Positions 46,054 to 54,558 of a stretch of 64,000 nt of DNA are shown here, piece by piece. The notes under the pieces are model-generated. The model did not search any database. It was not told the origin of the DNA and saw only the letters and a list, made by a program, of their open reading frames with translations. Numbering within the stretch: position 1 is the stretch's first letter; the number at the start of each line of letters is the position of its first letter. Both the position numbers and the translations under genes were made by a program. Source of the DNA: a bacterium (GTDB taxonomy: Bacteria; CAIWAD01); NCBI GenBank assembly GCA_030685015.1, contig JAUXWS010000046.1, forward strand, positions 1 to 64,000. Reading direction: 5' to 3'.

Positions 46054-47158
46054 CGCCCTGTCCCTCGGCATCTCCCTCTTCTTCCTCTACCTCTTCGCCT
46101 TCAACCCCGCGCCGGCCGCCTGGCTGGCCGGCCAGGCGGCCTGGCGGGAGGCCTTTTTCACCAGCCGGGTGGATTGGCCGGAGGTGTGGCGCCTGCTCAT
46201 CGACCTGCGCGGCCTGCCCTTTGCCGGGGCGGCGGGCTGCCTGCTCCTCTCGCTGGTGGTGCGCGCCTGGCGTTGGCGGGTGATCGCCGGCCCACTTGAC
46301 CGCGTTCCCCTGACGCGCATGTTCCACCTGACCAATCTGGGCTACCTGGCCAACAACCTGCTGCCCATGCGCCTGGGGGAGGTGCTGCGGGCCGGGGCCC
46401 TGGCCGGGCGCAGCGCAATCCCCTTGCCCGGGGCGATGGCCACCGTCGTCCTGGAGCGCCTGCTGGATGTCATTGGCGCCCTGGCGGCGCTGCTGGCCAT
46501 GCTGCTCCTGCAAGGTTCCCTGGTGGCGGCCGCCGAGGCCTCGGCCAACGGCGAAGCCCTGGACGTGCTCGCCCGCTTCCGGGCTCTGGCTCCCCTGCTG
46601 GGTCTGGCCGCGGGAGCGGGCCTCGCCCTCCTGCTCTCGCTCGTGATCTGGCGCAAGGGCTTCCTGGACATGGGCGAACGCGTGCTGGACCGCCTCCTCC
46701 CCGCCCCGGCGGCCGCGCGCCTGCACCGCCTGGCTGTTTCCTTCGCCGCCGGCCTGGAGATCCTGCGCTCCCCCTGGGAGGCGCTGCTGCTACTGGGCCA
46801 GACGGCCTTCATGCTGGCGTGCTATCTTGGATCGCTGGCATGCATGATCCACGCCTACGGCATGGCTGATGATCTGGTCCTGCTCCAGCAGGCGCCAATG
46901 GCCTCCCTTTTGCTGTTGCTGGTCTTCGTCAGCCTGGGCTACATGATCCCGGCGGCGCCGGGCGCCTTCGGCACGGTGCAGTACTTCACGGCCCTGGCCA
47001 TGTCGCTGATCGGCGCCGGCACGGAGGAGGCCATGAGTTACGCGCTGGGCAACCATCTAATCACCTGGCTGCTGCTCACCCTGATGGGCCTGGTGGCGCT
47101 CCCCCTCCTGGGGCTGCGCTTCGGCGACGTGATGAAGTGGAAGGAGGATAGGGCGTGA
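46040..47158 (+). CDS. LPG-synthase-TM/YbhN family membrane protein (flippase-like)
   Basis: 372 residues with about eight predicted membrane helices. Signatures of the UPF0104/AglD-type flippase-like family: LLSLVVRAWRWRVIAGPL, NLGYLANNLLPMRLGEVLRA, VVLERLLDVIGALAALL and SLGYMIPAAPGAFGTVQYF. Such proteins are proposed to flip or handle lipid-linked intermediates, and the association with a Wzc-like kinase suggests surface glycan export; both points are inference. ATG at 46040 lies inside the lolA end; the stop overlaps the next GTG (GTGA). Confidence 0.9.
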   Translation: MRRGSALSLGISLFFLYLFAFNPAPAAWLAGQAAWREAFFTSRVDWPEVWRLLIDLRGLPFAGAAGCLLLSLVVRAWRWRVIAGPLDRVPLTRMFHLTNLGYLANNLLPMRLGEVLRAGALAGRSAIPLPGAMATVVLERLLDVIGALAALLAMLLLQGSLVAAAEASANGEALDVLARFRALAPLLGLAAGAGLALLLSLVIWRKGFLDMGERVLDRLLPAPAAARLHRLAVSFAAGLEILRSPWEALLLLGQTAFMLACYLGSLACMIHAYGMADDLVLLQQAPMASLLLLLVFVSLGYMIPAAPGAFGTVQYFTALAMSLIGAGTEEAMSYALGNHLITWLLLTLMGLVALPLLGLRFGDVMKWKEDRA

Positions 47159-49488
47159 CCAACTCCCGCGAGCGGACGGACCACGGCCAAATGGAGCAGG
47201 ACTCCTTCCAACTGGATCCGGGCGAGATCTACCGCGTCATCTACGCCGGGCGCTGGTTCGTCCTGGCGGCCATGGCGGCGGGGCTGGCCCTGGCCCTCCT
47301 CATCAATTCGCAAATGACCTTCGTCTTCCGCGCCACGGCCACGGCCATGGTCGTGACCAACAGCCCGTGGGAGGCCGGTCTCTCGCTGGACGGGAAGGGT
47401 TCCGTCGCCTCCTACAGCGTGGTGGACCAACTGCGCATCCTGGAGAGCCGGCGGCTGGCCAAGGACGTGGTGACCACTGTGCGCGACGGCGCCTACGCCG
47501 ACCGCCTGGCCGTGCTGGGCCATCCCGACCGGCCCAAGGGCTTTTCCGAGGAGGAGGCCGTCTCCTGGCTGCTCAGCCGGCTGGTTGTCCGCCAGGTGCA
47601 GAACTCCAACGTGCTGTCCATCAGCGTCGAGGCGCCTTCGGGCTTCGAGGCCGCCTACCTGGCCAACCAGGTGGCCGAGCGCTTCTACCGCCAGAACCAG
47701 GAGTTCAGCCGGGCGGAGTACACGGAACTGGCCAGCTTCCTCAAGGAGCAGCTGGACCAGGTCACCCTCCGCCTGCAAGGCGCGGAGATGACGCTGACGA
47801 CCTTCAAGGAGGGCTCCCGCCTGGCCGCCCTCGACGTGGAGACGGCCACCATCATCCAGCAGAGCGCCAACGCCCAGACTGAACTCAGCCGCATCAACCT
47901 CGAGCTGCAGTCCAACGAGGTCAGCCTGGAGAACCTGCGCCGGAATTACAGCCAGGGCCAGAGCAGCCTGGTCGATGATGTGGAGAACCTCTCCACCGGC
48001 ACGATCGAGAGGCTGTCCAAGGAGATCGCCGACAAACAGACCCAGATCGCCAACGTGCGGGCCAAGGCCGAGCCGGGGTGGGAGAGCTACGTCCAACGGC
48101 TGGAGGATGAGCTGCGCAAGGTCAAATCCTCCCTCAAGGAGGAGACCAACAAGCTGTCCGCCAGCGAGATGCGCAGCGCCGATCCGCTGGGCACCATGCA
48201 GCGGATCTTCGAGCGGATCATTGATCTGGACGTGGAGGGCCGTGCCCTGCGCGCCGCCCGCGAGGCCCAGTCGCGGGTCGTGGCCGAGTTCGAGGCCCGC
48301 CTGCGCCAGTTGCCGGAGGCCGGCCGCGAGTACGTGCGCTTCACCCGCGACGTGGAGATCAACGAGAAGCTCTACCGCCTGCTCATGGAGAAGTACCAGG
48401 AGAACCAGGCGGTGGCGGCGGGCATGATCGGCAATGTGCGCCTGCTGGACACGGCGGAGGTGCCGGCGCAGGCCGTGCGCCCCAACAAGCGGCTCAACCT
48501 GGCGCTGGGACTTCTGCTGGGGCTGCTGCTGGGGGTGGGCGCCTCCTTCATCTACCATCTTTTCGACACCCGCATCGTCACGCCGGAGGATCTGCGCAAG
48601 TCCGGCCTGCAACTGCTGGGGGCCGTGCCCACCATCAATGTGCGCCGCCTGGAGCGGGCCTTGCGCGTGAAGAGCGGGCAGGCCATGCGGGAAGAGGATG
48701 TATGGAAGATCAAGCGCAAGCTGATCACCCACTTCAGTCCCAAGTCGCCCATCAGCGAAGCCTACCGCGCCCTGCGCACGGCCCTGCTCATGCGCCTGGA
48801 GCAGGAGCGGCGGGGACCGCAGCCGGGCAGCGGCCTGGCGCCGGCCGTGATTGTCACCTCCAGCACCACGCAGGAGGGCAAGAGCCTGACCAGCGCCAAC
48901 CTGGCCGTCACCCTGGCCCAGACTGGCCGGCGCACCCTGGTGATCGACGCGGACATGCGCCGTCCCACCGCCCACAAGAATTTCGGCCTGGAGCGCAATG
49001 TGGGCCTCTCCGGACTGCTCTCGGGCAGCCAGACCGCGGCGGCGACCGTCTCGGACACGGACATCGAGAACCTCTATGTGCTCAGCGCCGGCCCCATTCC
49101 CCCCAATCCCGCCGAACTGCTGGCCAGCCAGGCCATGGCGGATGTGGTGGCATGGGCCCGCCGCGAGTACGATTTCATCATCATCGACACGCCGCCCGTC
49201 GTCCCCGTCACCGATCCGACCATCCTGACGCGGCTGGTGGACACCGTCATCCTGGTTGTGCGCAGCAATGCCAGCCATCGCCGGGAACTGACCGAGGCCA
49301 TGTCACGCCTGGAGCACAGCGAATGCTGGGTGCTGGGGGCGGTGTTGAATGATTATGACTTGAAACGAGTTTATGGTAGTTACTATTATTACTACCATTA
49401 TTACAACAGGTATTATTATTATGGTGATCAGAAGCGGGGTGCCCGTCGTTCCTCCAAGCAGCGGCGCAAGAAGAAAGCCATTGTATGA
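47155..49488 (+). CDS. Wzz/Wzc-type polysaccharide co-polymerase with BY-kinase domain
   Basis: 777 residues. N-terminal Wzz domain with the first membrane helix at about 32-52, a periplasmic coiled-coil region (about 180-400) and a second helix (LALGLLLGLLLGVGASFIYH, about 448). The cytoplasmic bacterial tyrosine kinase has Walker A' TTQEGKSLTSANLA, Walker A VIDADMRRPT and Walker B IIIDTPPVVPVTD. The tail is a dense tyrosine cluster (YGSYYYYYHYYNRYYYYGDQ) before a basic end, the autophosphorylation site of this family. It should control exopolysaccharide chain length. No wza, wzy or glycosyltransferase is nearby. GTG at 47155 overlaps the flippase gene. Confidence 0.93.
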   Translation: MTNSRERTDHGQMEQDSFQLDPGEIYRVIYAGRWFVLAAMAAGLALALLINSQMTFVFRATATAMVVTNSPWEAGLSLDGKGSVASYSVVDQLRILESRRLAKDVVTTVRDGAYADRLAVLGHPDRPKGFSEEEAVSWLLSRLVVRQVQNSNVLSISVEAPSGFEAAYLANQVAERFYRQNQEFSRAEYTELASFLKEQLDQVTLRLQGAEMTLTTFKEGSRLAALDVETATIIQQSANAQTELSRINLELQSNEVSLENLRRNYSQGQSSLVDDVENLSTGTIERLSKEIADKQTQIANVRAKAEPGWESYVQRLEDELRKVKSSLKEETNKLSASEMRSADPLGTMQRIFERIIDLDVEGRALRAAREAQSRVVAEFEARLRQLPEAGREYVRFTRDVEINEKLYRLLMEKYQENQAVAAGMIGNVRLLDTAEVPAQAVRPNKRLNLALGLLLGLLLGVGASFIYHLFDTRIVTPEDLRKSGLQLLGAVPTINVRRLERALRVKSGQAMREEDVWKIKRKLITHFSPKSPISEAYRALRTALLMRLEQERRGPQPGSGLAPAVIVTSSTTQEGKSLTSANLAVTLAQTGRRTLVIDADMRRPTAHKNFGLERNVGLSGLLSGSQTAAATVSDTDIENLYVLSAGPIPPNPAELLASQAMADVVAWARREYDFIIIDTPPVVPVTDPTILTRLVDTVILVVRSNASHRRELTEAMSRLEHSECWVLGAVLNDYDLKRVYGSYYYYYHYYNRYYYYGDQKRGARRSSKQRRKKKAIV

Positions 49489-49490
49489 TG

Positions 49491-49546
49491 ATCATTGAAA
49501 GAGTATTTAATGAGACGTAGATATTAATCATAGTTCAATGATTTTT
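49491..49546 (+). terminator. AT-rich terminator after wzc-like gene
   Basis: ATCATTGAA (49491-49499) and TTCAATGAT (49534-49542) are perfect 9-bp inverted repeats with an inner TTAAT/ATTAA pairing, followed by a run of five T (49542-49546), 3 nt after the stop. Confidence 0.5.
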
Positions 49547-49570
49547 GATAATCCATTTAACACATCTCTG

Positions 49571-49596
49571 GAAAGATCCTCGTGAAAGATCCTCGT
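49571..49596. repeat. Tandem 13-bp duplication before ispE
   Basis: GAAAGATCCTCGT occurs twice in immediate succession within the AT-rich 139-bp gap 49489-49627, 32 bp before the ispE start. It may be a slippage duplication in the leader. Confidence 0.85.
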
Positions 49597-49627
49597 AAGA
49601 GGCAAGCAGCTTAGTTGAGAGTGCGTC

Positions 49628-50581
49628 ATGCCCATCGAGTCTCCCTGGTTGACCGCTGAGGCTCCCGCCAAGTTGAACCTTGGCCTGCGCATCCTCGGAC
49701 GCCGGCCCGACGGCTTCCATGAGTTGGAATCCGTCTTCGTGCCGCTGGAATGGCACGACCTGCTCCGCGGCCGGCCTGCGCGCGCGGATCTCTTCACCTG
49801 TTCGGATCCCTCCCTCCCCACCAACGAGGGCAACCTGGTGCGGCGGGCCCTTGCCGTCTGGCGCGGGGCGGCGCGGGAGGCGGGCCACGACGGGTGGAGC
49901 CGGCCGGTGGAGCTGGAGCTGGTGAAAAGGATCCCGGCCGGGGCCGGCCTGGGCGGCGGCAGCAGTGACGCCGCGGCCTGTCTGCGGCTGTTGGGGCGGC
50001 TTTTTCCGCCCGCCCTGCCGGATTTTGTGCTGGCCAGTCTTTCCTTGACCCTGGGAAGCGATGTTCCTTTCTTTCTGCAGCCTGACTGGGCGCACGTCAC
50101 GGGTCGCGGGGAGATCATCACGCCCATCGCGCCCTTTTTCTCCGATGACGTGGTTCTGGTATGGCCGGGCCTCCATGTTCCGACGACATGGGCCTATGCC
50201 CGCCTGTCCGATTCGTTGACAAAGCAGGGTCGCTACGCTAGCTTCCAGGGCTTCAGCGGATTCGTGAACGGGCAGGTAGATCCCGCTTCGTGGCCCGGCA
50301 ATGATTTCGAGCCGGTCGTGTTCGCCGAGCATCCCGTCCTGGGGGAGCTCAAGCAGACACTGCTGGATGCCGGGGCCCGCCATGCGGCCATGTCCGGAAG
50401 CGGATCCGCCGTCTACGGCCTCTTTGACAGCGCTCAGTCGGCTTCGCGTGTGACACAGCAACTCCGCTCCCGCCATCCGGTCGTCCAGCTGACCCGGCCG
50501 CGGGGTGCAGCCTTCGCCCGGGAGGAAGGCGGAAAGGGACGCCATGAGAATCACCGAAGTCAATGTGAACCTCCGGAATGA
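49628..50581 (+). CDS. ispE: 4-diphosphocytidyl-2-C-methyl-D-erythritol kinase
   Basis: 317 residues; GHMP kinase of the MEP isoprenoid pathway. EAPAKLNLGLRILGRRPDGFHELESVFVPL holds the substrate-binding start with Lys, IPAGAGLGGGSSDAAACL is the ATP loop, LGSDVPFFL carries the catalytic Asp and AMSGSGSAVYGLF is the third motif. Length slightly above the usual 285-300 because of a C-terminal tail that overlaps spoVG by 38 bp in another frame. No clear Shine-Dalgarno (GAGAGTGCGTC). The stretch ispE-spoVG-prs-ctc-pth follows the Bacillus order without glmU. Confidence 0.94.
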   Translation: MPIESPWLTAEAPAKLNLGLRILGRRPDGFHELESVFVPLEWHDLLRGRPARADLFTCSDPSLPTNEGNLVRRALAVWRGAAREAGHDGWSRPVELELVKRIPAGAGLGGGSSDAAACLRLLGRLFPPALPDFVLASLSLTLGSDVPFFLQPDWAHVTGRGEIITPIAPFFSDDVVLVWPGLHVPTTWAYARLSDSLTKQGRYASFQGFSGFVNGQVDPASWPGNDFEPVVFAEHPVLGELKQTLLDAGARHAAMSGSGSAVYGLFDSAQSASRVTQQLRSRHPVVQLTRPRGAAFAREEGGKGRHENHRSQCEPPE

Positions 50582-50849
50582 GGAACGGCTCAAGGCCTTC
50601 GTCAACATCACCTTTGATGACGTCTTCGTCATCCGGGGCTTGAAGGTGATCGAGGGCCAGCGCGGCCTGTTTGTCTGCATGCCCAGCCGCCGCCTGGAGG
50701 ATGGAAGCCACCGCGACATCGCCCACCCCATCACCAACGAGTTCCGGCAGGAGATCGAGGACGAGGTCCTGGCAGCCTACGATCGGCTGAGGACTGGTCA
50801 AGCACCGGCGGAGGGCCGGGCGGAGGAGGAGAGCGACTCCTTACGCTGA
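50544..50849 (+). CDS. spoVG: SpoVG family RNA/DNA-binding regulator
   Basis: 101 residues. The SpoVG fold is clear: MRITEVNVNLRNEERLKAFV, TFDDVFVIRGLKVIEGQRGLFVCMPSR, DIAHPITNEFRQEIEDEVLAAY. In Gram-positives and spirochaetes it binds nucleic acid and tunes many genes post-transcriptionally; here no sporulation role is implied. ATG at 50544 has GGAAAGGG upstream and lies inside the ispE 3' end, indicating coupling. Confidence 0.95.
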   Translation: MRITEVNVNLRNEERLKAFVNITFDDVFVIRGLKVIEGQRGLFVCMPSRRLEDGSHRDIAHPITNEFRQEIEDEVLAAYDRLRTGQAPAEGRAEEESDSLR

Positions 50850-50922
50850 ACCGCCGCGCAGCAGCACCCGATGGCCGCCCGAGGGGACGGCCTGCTCGAT
50901 CGTGCAGACGAGGATTCCCCGC

Positions 50923-51855
50923 GTGACGGATCTGCGCATTTTTGCCGGCGAGATCAGCCGTCGTCTGGCGGCCCGCATCGCCGAAGGACTTCACATCCCG
51001 CTGGGCGACGTGGACCTGCGCCGCTTCGCCGATGGCGAACTCTACGTCAAGTACCAGGAGAACATCCGCGGCACGGACGTCTTCCTGGTGCAGTCCACCC
51101 TGGCGCCAGCCGACAATCTGATGCAGCTGCTGCTGATGCTGGACGCCGCCAAGCGGGCCAGCGCCCGCCGCATCACCTGCGTCATCCCCTACTTCGGCTA
51201 CGCGCGGCAGGACCGCAAGGACCAGCCCCGCGTCTCCATCGCCGCCAAGCTGGTGGCGGACCTGCTGACCAGCGCCGGAGCGGACCGGGTCTTGACCATG
51301 GACCTGCATGCGGAGCAGATCCAGGGCTTCTTCAACATCCCCTTCGACCACCTCTATGGGCGGGCGGTCTTGTTGCCCTACCTGGAGTCGCTGCAGCTGG
51401 AGAATCCCACCGTGCTGGCGCCCGACATCGGCTCCGTCAAGATGGCGCGGGCCTATGCCAAGCGCCTGGACGCCGACCTGGCCATTGTCGACAAGCGCCG
51501 CCCCGCCGCCAATGTGGCGGAGGTGATGAACCTGATCGGCGACGTGCGGAACCGCAACGTGATCATCGTGGACGACATGGCGGACACCGCCGGCACGATG
51601 ACCCAGAGTGTGCGGGTGGCCATGGACCTGGGCGCCCTCAGCGTCACTTGCGCCTGCACGCACGCCCTGCTCTCGGGGCAGGCCGTGGAGCGCCTCAACG
51701 CCGCGCCCATGCGGGAATTGATCGTCACGGACACCATCCCCTTCCGGGAGGACATGGGGGTCGAGCGGCTGCGCGTGCTGAGCGTGGCGCCCATATTCGC
51801 CGAGGCCGTGCGCATGATCCATGACGAACGGTCCATCGCGACCTTGTTCGGCTGA
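50923..51855 (+). CDS. prs: Ribose-phosphate pyrophosphokinase
   Basis: 310 residues; makes PRPP from ribose 5-phosphate and ATP. Class I PRPP synthase motifs: DVDLRRFADGELYVKYQENIRG, PYFGYARQDRKDQPRV (flexible loop), LTMDLHAEQIQGFFNIPFDHL, DKRRPA and the PRPP-binding VIIVDDMADTAGTM. GTG at 50923 is chosen since AGGA lies 8 nt upstream and the protein then begins at the conserved TDLRIFAGE; a GTG at 50902 would add seven residues. Confidence 0.95.
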   Translation: MTDLRIFAGEISRRLAARIAEGLHIPLGDVDLRRFADGELYVKYQENIRGTDVFLVQSTLAPADNLMQLLLMLDAAKRASARRITCVIPYFGYARQDRKDQPRVSIAAKLVADLLTSAGADRVLTMDLHAEQIQGFFNIPFDHLYGRAVLLPYLESLQLENPTVLAPDIGSVKMARAYAKRLDADLAIVDKRRPAANVAEVMNLIGDVRNRNVIIVDDMADTAGTMTQSVRVAMDLGALSVTCACTHALLSGQAVERLNAAPMRELIVTDTIPFREDMGVERLRVLSVAPIFAEAVRMIHDERSIATLFG

Positions 51856-51888
51856 GTTGGCACATCAACAAATTCGGGAGATCGATCC

Positions 51889-52437
51889 ATGGGTGCTGAA
51901 ACCCTTGAAGCCCTCAACCGCGAGCGCCTGGGCAAAGGCGGCGCCCGCCAGACGCGCCGCCAGAAACTGGTGCCGGTCGTTGTCTACGGCCACAACCAGG
52001 AGACCCGCCACCTGGCGGTGCCGGCCCACGATCTGGAGATGATCCTGACCCGCAACGCCCGCCTGGTGGATCTCAAGGCCGAGGGCCAGGTCCTGCCCTG
52101 CCTGGTGCGCGACATCCAGCGCCATCCGGTCAACGAGCAGGTGGTGCATGTGGACTTCATGGTCGTCCAGCCGGACCAGAAGGTGACCACCGAGCTGCCC
52201 GTCCGCCTGAACGGCAACCCCATCGGCGTCAAGCAGGGTGGCCAGGTGCGCCGGCTGCTGGGCCGCGTCAAGGTGAATTGCGCCGTGGCGGACCTGCCCA
52301 GCTTCTTCGACATCGACATCACCAACCTGGAGGCGGGGCGCAACCTGCTGGTCAAGGATCTGGGCAGCGAGAAGATCCGCCTGCTCAATCCCGACCACGT
52401 GGCCGTGGTCCAGATCACCAAGGCGCGGCCCAAGTAA
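51889..52437 (+). CDS. rplY: Ribosomal protein bL25 (CTC form)
   Basis: 182 residues: the long TL5/CTC version, with an N-terminal 5S-rRNA-binding L25 domain (ETLEALNRERLGKGGARQTRR ... DIQRHPVNEQVVHVDF, about 1-95) and the C-terminal beta domain (about 100-180). CTC is stress-related in Bacillus. GGGAGATCGATCC precedes the ATG. It lies 33 bp after prs and 18 bp before pth. Confidence 0.95.
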   Translation: MGAETLEALNRERLGKGGARQTRRQKLVPVVVYGHNQETRHLAVPAHDLEMILTRNARLVDLKAEGQVLPCLVRDIQRHPVNEQVVHVDFMVVQPDQKVTTELPVRLNGNPIGVKQGGQVRRLLGRVKVNCAVADLPSFFDIDITNLEAGRNLLVKDLGSEKIRLLNPDHVAVVQITKARPK

Positions 52438-52455
52438 TCCGCGCTGGAGCCTGAG

Positions 52456-53058
52456 GTGAAGATCGTCTGCGGGCTGGGCAATCCCGGGGAGCGCTACCGC
52501 CGGACGTGGCACAACCTGGGCTTCATGCTGCTCGATCGGCTGGCCGCTCCGGCGGCCAGTTTCCGCAGCGGGCGCGGCTCTTTCCTGGAAGCGCGCCTCC
52601 AGCTTGAGGGGCGGGACACCCTGCTCGTCAAGCCCACCACCTTCATGAACCTCTCCGGCCAGGCCCTGGCCGAGGCCTGCCATTTCTACAAGGTCGATGA
52701 GGCCGATGTCCTGGTCGTGTTCGACGACATCGACCTGCCCCTGGGCGAGATCCGCTTCCGTGAAAGCGGCAGCGGGGGCAACCACAACGGCATGAGCCAC
52801 GTGGTGCTCCACCTGGGGCCGCAGCTGCACCGGCTGCGCCTGGGCTTCCGGCCACTCCATCCGGTGCCCGCCGCCCAGCTCAAAAGCTTTGTCCTGGCCC
52901 CCATCCCCGCGGCCCTCCATGAGGAGGTGGACGCCATGCTGGAACGGGCGGAGGCCGGCGTGCGGGCCTGGCTGGGCGAAGGCATCCGCCGGGCCATGAA
53001 CGGCTGGAACCGTTCGGCCTCCGCCGGACCGGCCACCAAGGGCGATCCGGTTGATTGA
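52456..53058 (+). CDS. pth: Peptidyl-tRNA hydrolase
   Basis: 200 residues; releases peptidyl-tRNA that drops off ribosomes. Catalytic and binding residues present: GLGNPGERYRRTWHNLGF with Asn10 and His20, KPTTFMNLSG with Asn68, FDDIDLPLG with Asp93, and SGGNHNGMSHV with Asn114 equivalents. GTG start with GGAG about 10 nt upstream. A C-terminal tail (WNRSASAGPATKG) slightly exceeds the E. coli enzyme. Confidence 0.95.
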   Translation: MKIVCGLGNPGERYRRTWHNLGFMLLDRLAAPAASFRSGRGSFLEARLQLEGRDTLLVKPTTFMNLSGQALAEACHFYKVDEADVLVVFDDIDLPLGEIRFRESGSGGNHNGMSHVVLHLGPQLHRLRLGFRPLHPVPAAQLKSFVLAPIPAALHEEVDAMLERAEAGVRAWLGEGIRRAMNGWNRSASAGPATKGDPVD

Positions 53059-53174
53059 TCGGCGAAAGGATGGCATTTTCGCCGTGGGTCTTCAGGGATC
53101 CAGGCCGAGCTTCATCTGGTGTCATGGCTGAAGAATCGGTGGCGGAGCGCATGACACAAGCAGGGGAAGCAGGC

Positions 53175-53468
53175 ATGAACCTCTACGTGGGCAATCTTTC
53201 GTACTCCACGCAGGATGACGATCTGCGCCAGCTTTTCGAGCAGTACGGCGAGGTTGGCGCGGCGCGGGTGGTGATGGATCGGGAAACGGGGCGCAGCCGG
53301 GGGTTCGGCTTCGTGGAGATGCCGGACGGCGCGGCGGGCGCCAAGGCCATCGAGCAGACCAATGGACTGGACTTCATGGGTCGTGTCTTGAAGGTCAACG
53401 AATCGCAACCCCGTCCGGGCGGGGATGACGGCGGCCGCCGGGGCGGGGGCGGCGGGCGTCGCTGGTAG
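53175..53468 (+). CDS. Glycine-rich RRM RNA-binding protein
   Basis: 97 residues: one RNA-recognition motif (about 1-78) with RNP2 LYVGNL and RNP1 RGFGFVEM, then a Gly/Arg tail (GGRRGGGGGRRW). This is the cyanobacterial/proteobacterial Rbp type, often cold-induced. The ATG at 53175 after GGGGAAGCAGGC opens the motif; an in-frame ATG at 53124 would add 17 non-homologous residues. The 116-bp gap after pth may be a regulatory leader. A terminator hairpin follows 27 bp after the stop. Confidence 0.92.
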   Translation: MNLYVGNLSYSTQDDDLRQLFEQYGEVGAARVVMDRETGRSRGFGFVEMPDGAAGAKAIEQTNGLDFMGRVLKVNESQPRPGGDDGGRRGGGGGRRW

Positions 53469-53495
53469 CCCCGGCCGAAACCAGACATGATGTGG

Positions 53496-53519
53496 AAGCC
53501 CGTCGCAATGGCGGGCTTT
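53496..53519 (+). terminator. Intrinsic terminator after RRM gene
   Basis: AAGCCCG and CGGGCTT form a 7-bp stem with a 9-nt loop, followed by TTTCTC. It separates the pth/RRM region from the nuo genes. Confidence 0.6.
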
Positions 53520-53611
53520 CTCATGGCCTGACCACGCCGGGCAGCCCGCTGGACCATTCCTTGCCGCCGCGGGAGACAGTTCGCAGCAGCTGCCTTCCCG
53601 GCTGAATCCCT

Positions 53612-53617
53612 ATATTC
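53612..53617 (+). promoter_or_regulatory. -10 element TATATT upstream of nuoA
   Basis: CCCTATATTCGCC lies 93 nt before nuoA. Its upstream context CGGCTGAATCCC matches that at yggS (9510-9521) in all but two positions. Confidence 0.4.
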
Positions 53618-53709
53618 GCCTGTGGGCCGTGCCAATCGTTGAACACCCGCCTGCGGAGCCTGATCCGCGGCGAGCGAAGGCCGGCTGAGTTCAGACGAGG
53701 CGAGGTCCA

Positions 53710-54078
53710 ATGACCGCTCTGAATCCCAACGTTGTGGCCCTGGCCGTGCTCTTCTCCGTGGCCCTGGTCCTGGTGGCGATCATGTACCTGGCCGCCACCT
53801 ACCTGGGGCCCAAGCGATTCAACGCCACCAAGCTGCAGCCCTTCGAATGCGGCATGACACCGGTGGGCAGCCCCCGCGAGGGAGGCCTGCGGCTGCGCTT
53901 CTACGTGGTGGCCATCCTCTTCGTCGTGTTCGACATCGAGGTCATTTTCCTCTTCCCCTGGGCCGTCAGCTACGCGGAGCTGGGCCTCTTCGGCCTGGTC
54001 GAGATCCTCGTGTTCGTGGGGGCTCTGGGCATCGGCCTCTTCTACGTGCTTCGGAAAGGAGTCGTGGCATGGAGTTGA
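53710..54078 (+). CDS. nuoA: NADH-quinone oxidoreductase subunit A
   Basis: 122 residues with three membrane helices (about 8-32, 62-85, 90-115). Signatures PFECGMTPVGSPREGGLRLRFYVVAILFVVFDIEVIFLFPWAV. Small membrane subunit near the quinone site of respiratory complex I. GCGAGG lies 5 nt before the ATG. Its 3' end overlaps nuoB by 10 bp. Confidence 0.96.
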   Translation: MTALNPNVVALAVLFSVALVLVAIMYLAATYLGPKRFNATKLQPFECGMTPVGSPREGGLRLRFYVVAILFVVFDIEVIFLFPWAVSYAELGLFGLVEILVFVGALGIGLFYVLRKGVVAWS

Positions 54079-54557
54079 GTCCCGTCCAGCGGGGCATGGG
54101 TTTGTCCGAGCCCTTCGTCACCACCAAGCTGGACAAGGTGCTGGGCTGGGGCCGCAAGTACTCGATCTTCAACTACCTCTTCGTCACGGCCTGCTGCGGC
54201 ATGGAGTACATGTCCGCCGCCTGCAGCCGCTACGACCTGGACCGCTTCGGGGCCGGCCTGCCCCGCTTCAGCCCGCGCCAAAGCGACGTGCTCCTGGTGG
54301 TGGGCACCATCAACCAGAAGATGGCCCCCGTGCTCAAGCAGGTCTACGACCAGATGTGCGAACCCAAGTGGGTGATCGCCTTCGGCGCCTGCACCATCTC
54401 GGGCGGACCCTACAACAACTACGCCGTGCTGCAGGGCATCGATCTGGTCATTCCCGTCGACATCTACATCCCGGGTTGCCCACCGCATCCGGAGATCGTC
54501 CTGGACGGGCTGGTCAAGCTGCAGGCCAAGATCCAGCACCAGAAGCACGAGGTCTGA
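54069..54557 (+). CDS. nuoB: NADH-quinone oxidoreductase subunit B
   Basis: 162 residues carrying cluster N2 (4Fe-4S), the last cluster before quinone. Ligand cysteines are in VTACCGMEYM (tandem CC), GACTISGGPYNNY and YIPGCPPHPE. ATG at 54069 overlaps nuoA; one base separates it from nuoC. Confidence 0.97.
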   Translation: MELSPVQRGMGLSEPFVTTKLDKVLGWGRKYSIFNYLFVTACCGMEYMSAACSRYDLDRFGAGLPRFSPRQSDVLLVVGTINQKMAPVLKQVYDQMCEPKWVIAFGACTISGGPYNNYAVLQGIDLVIPVDIYIPGCPPHPEIVLDGLVKLQAKIQHQKHEV

Positions 54558-54558
54558 G

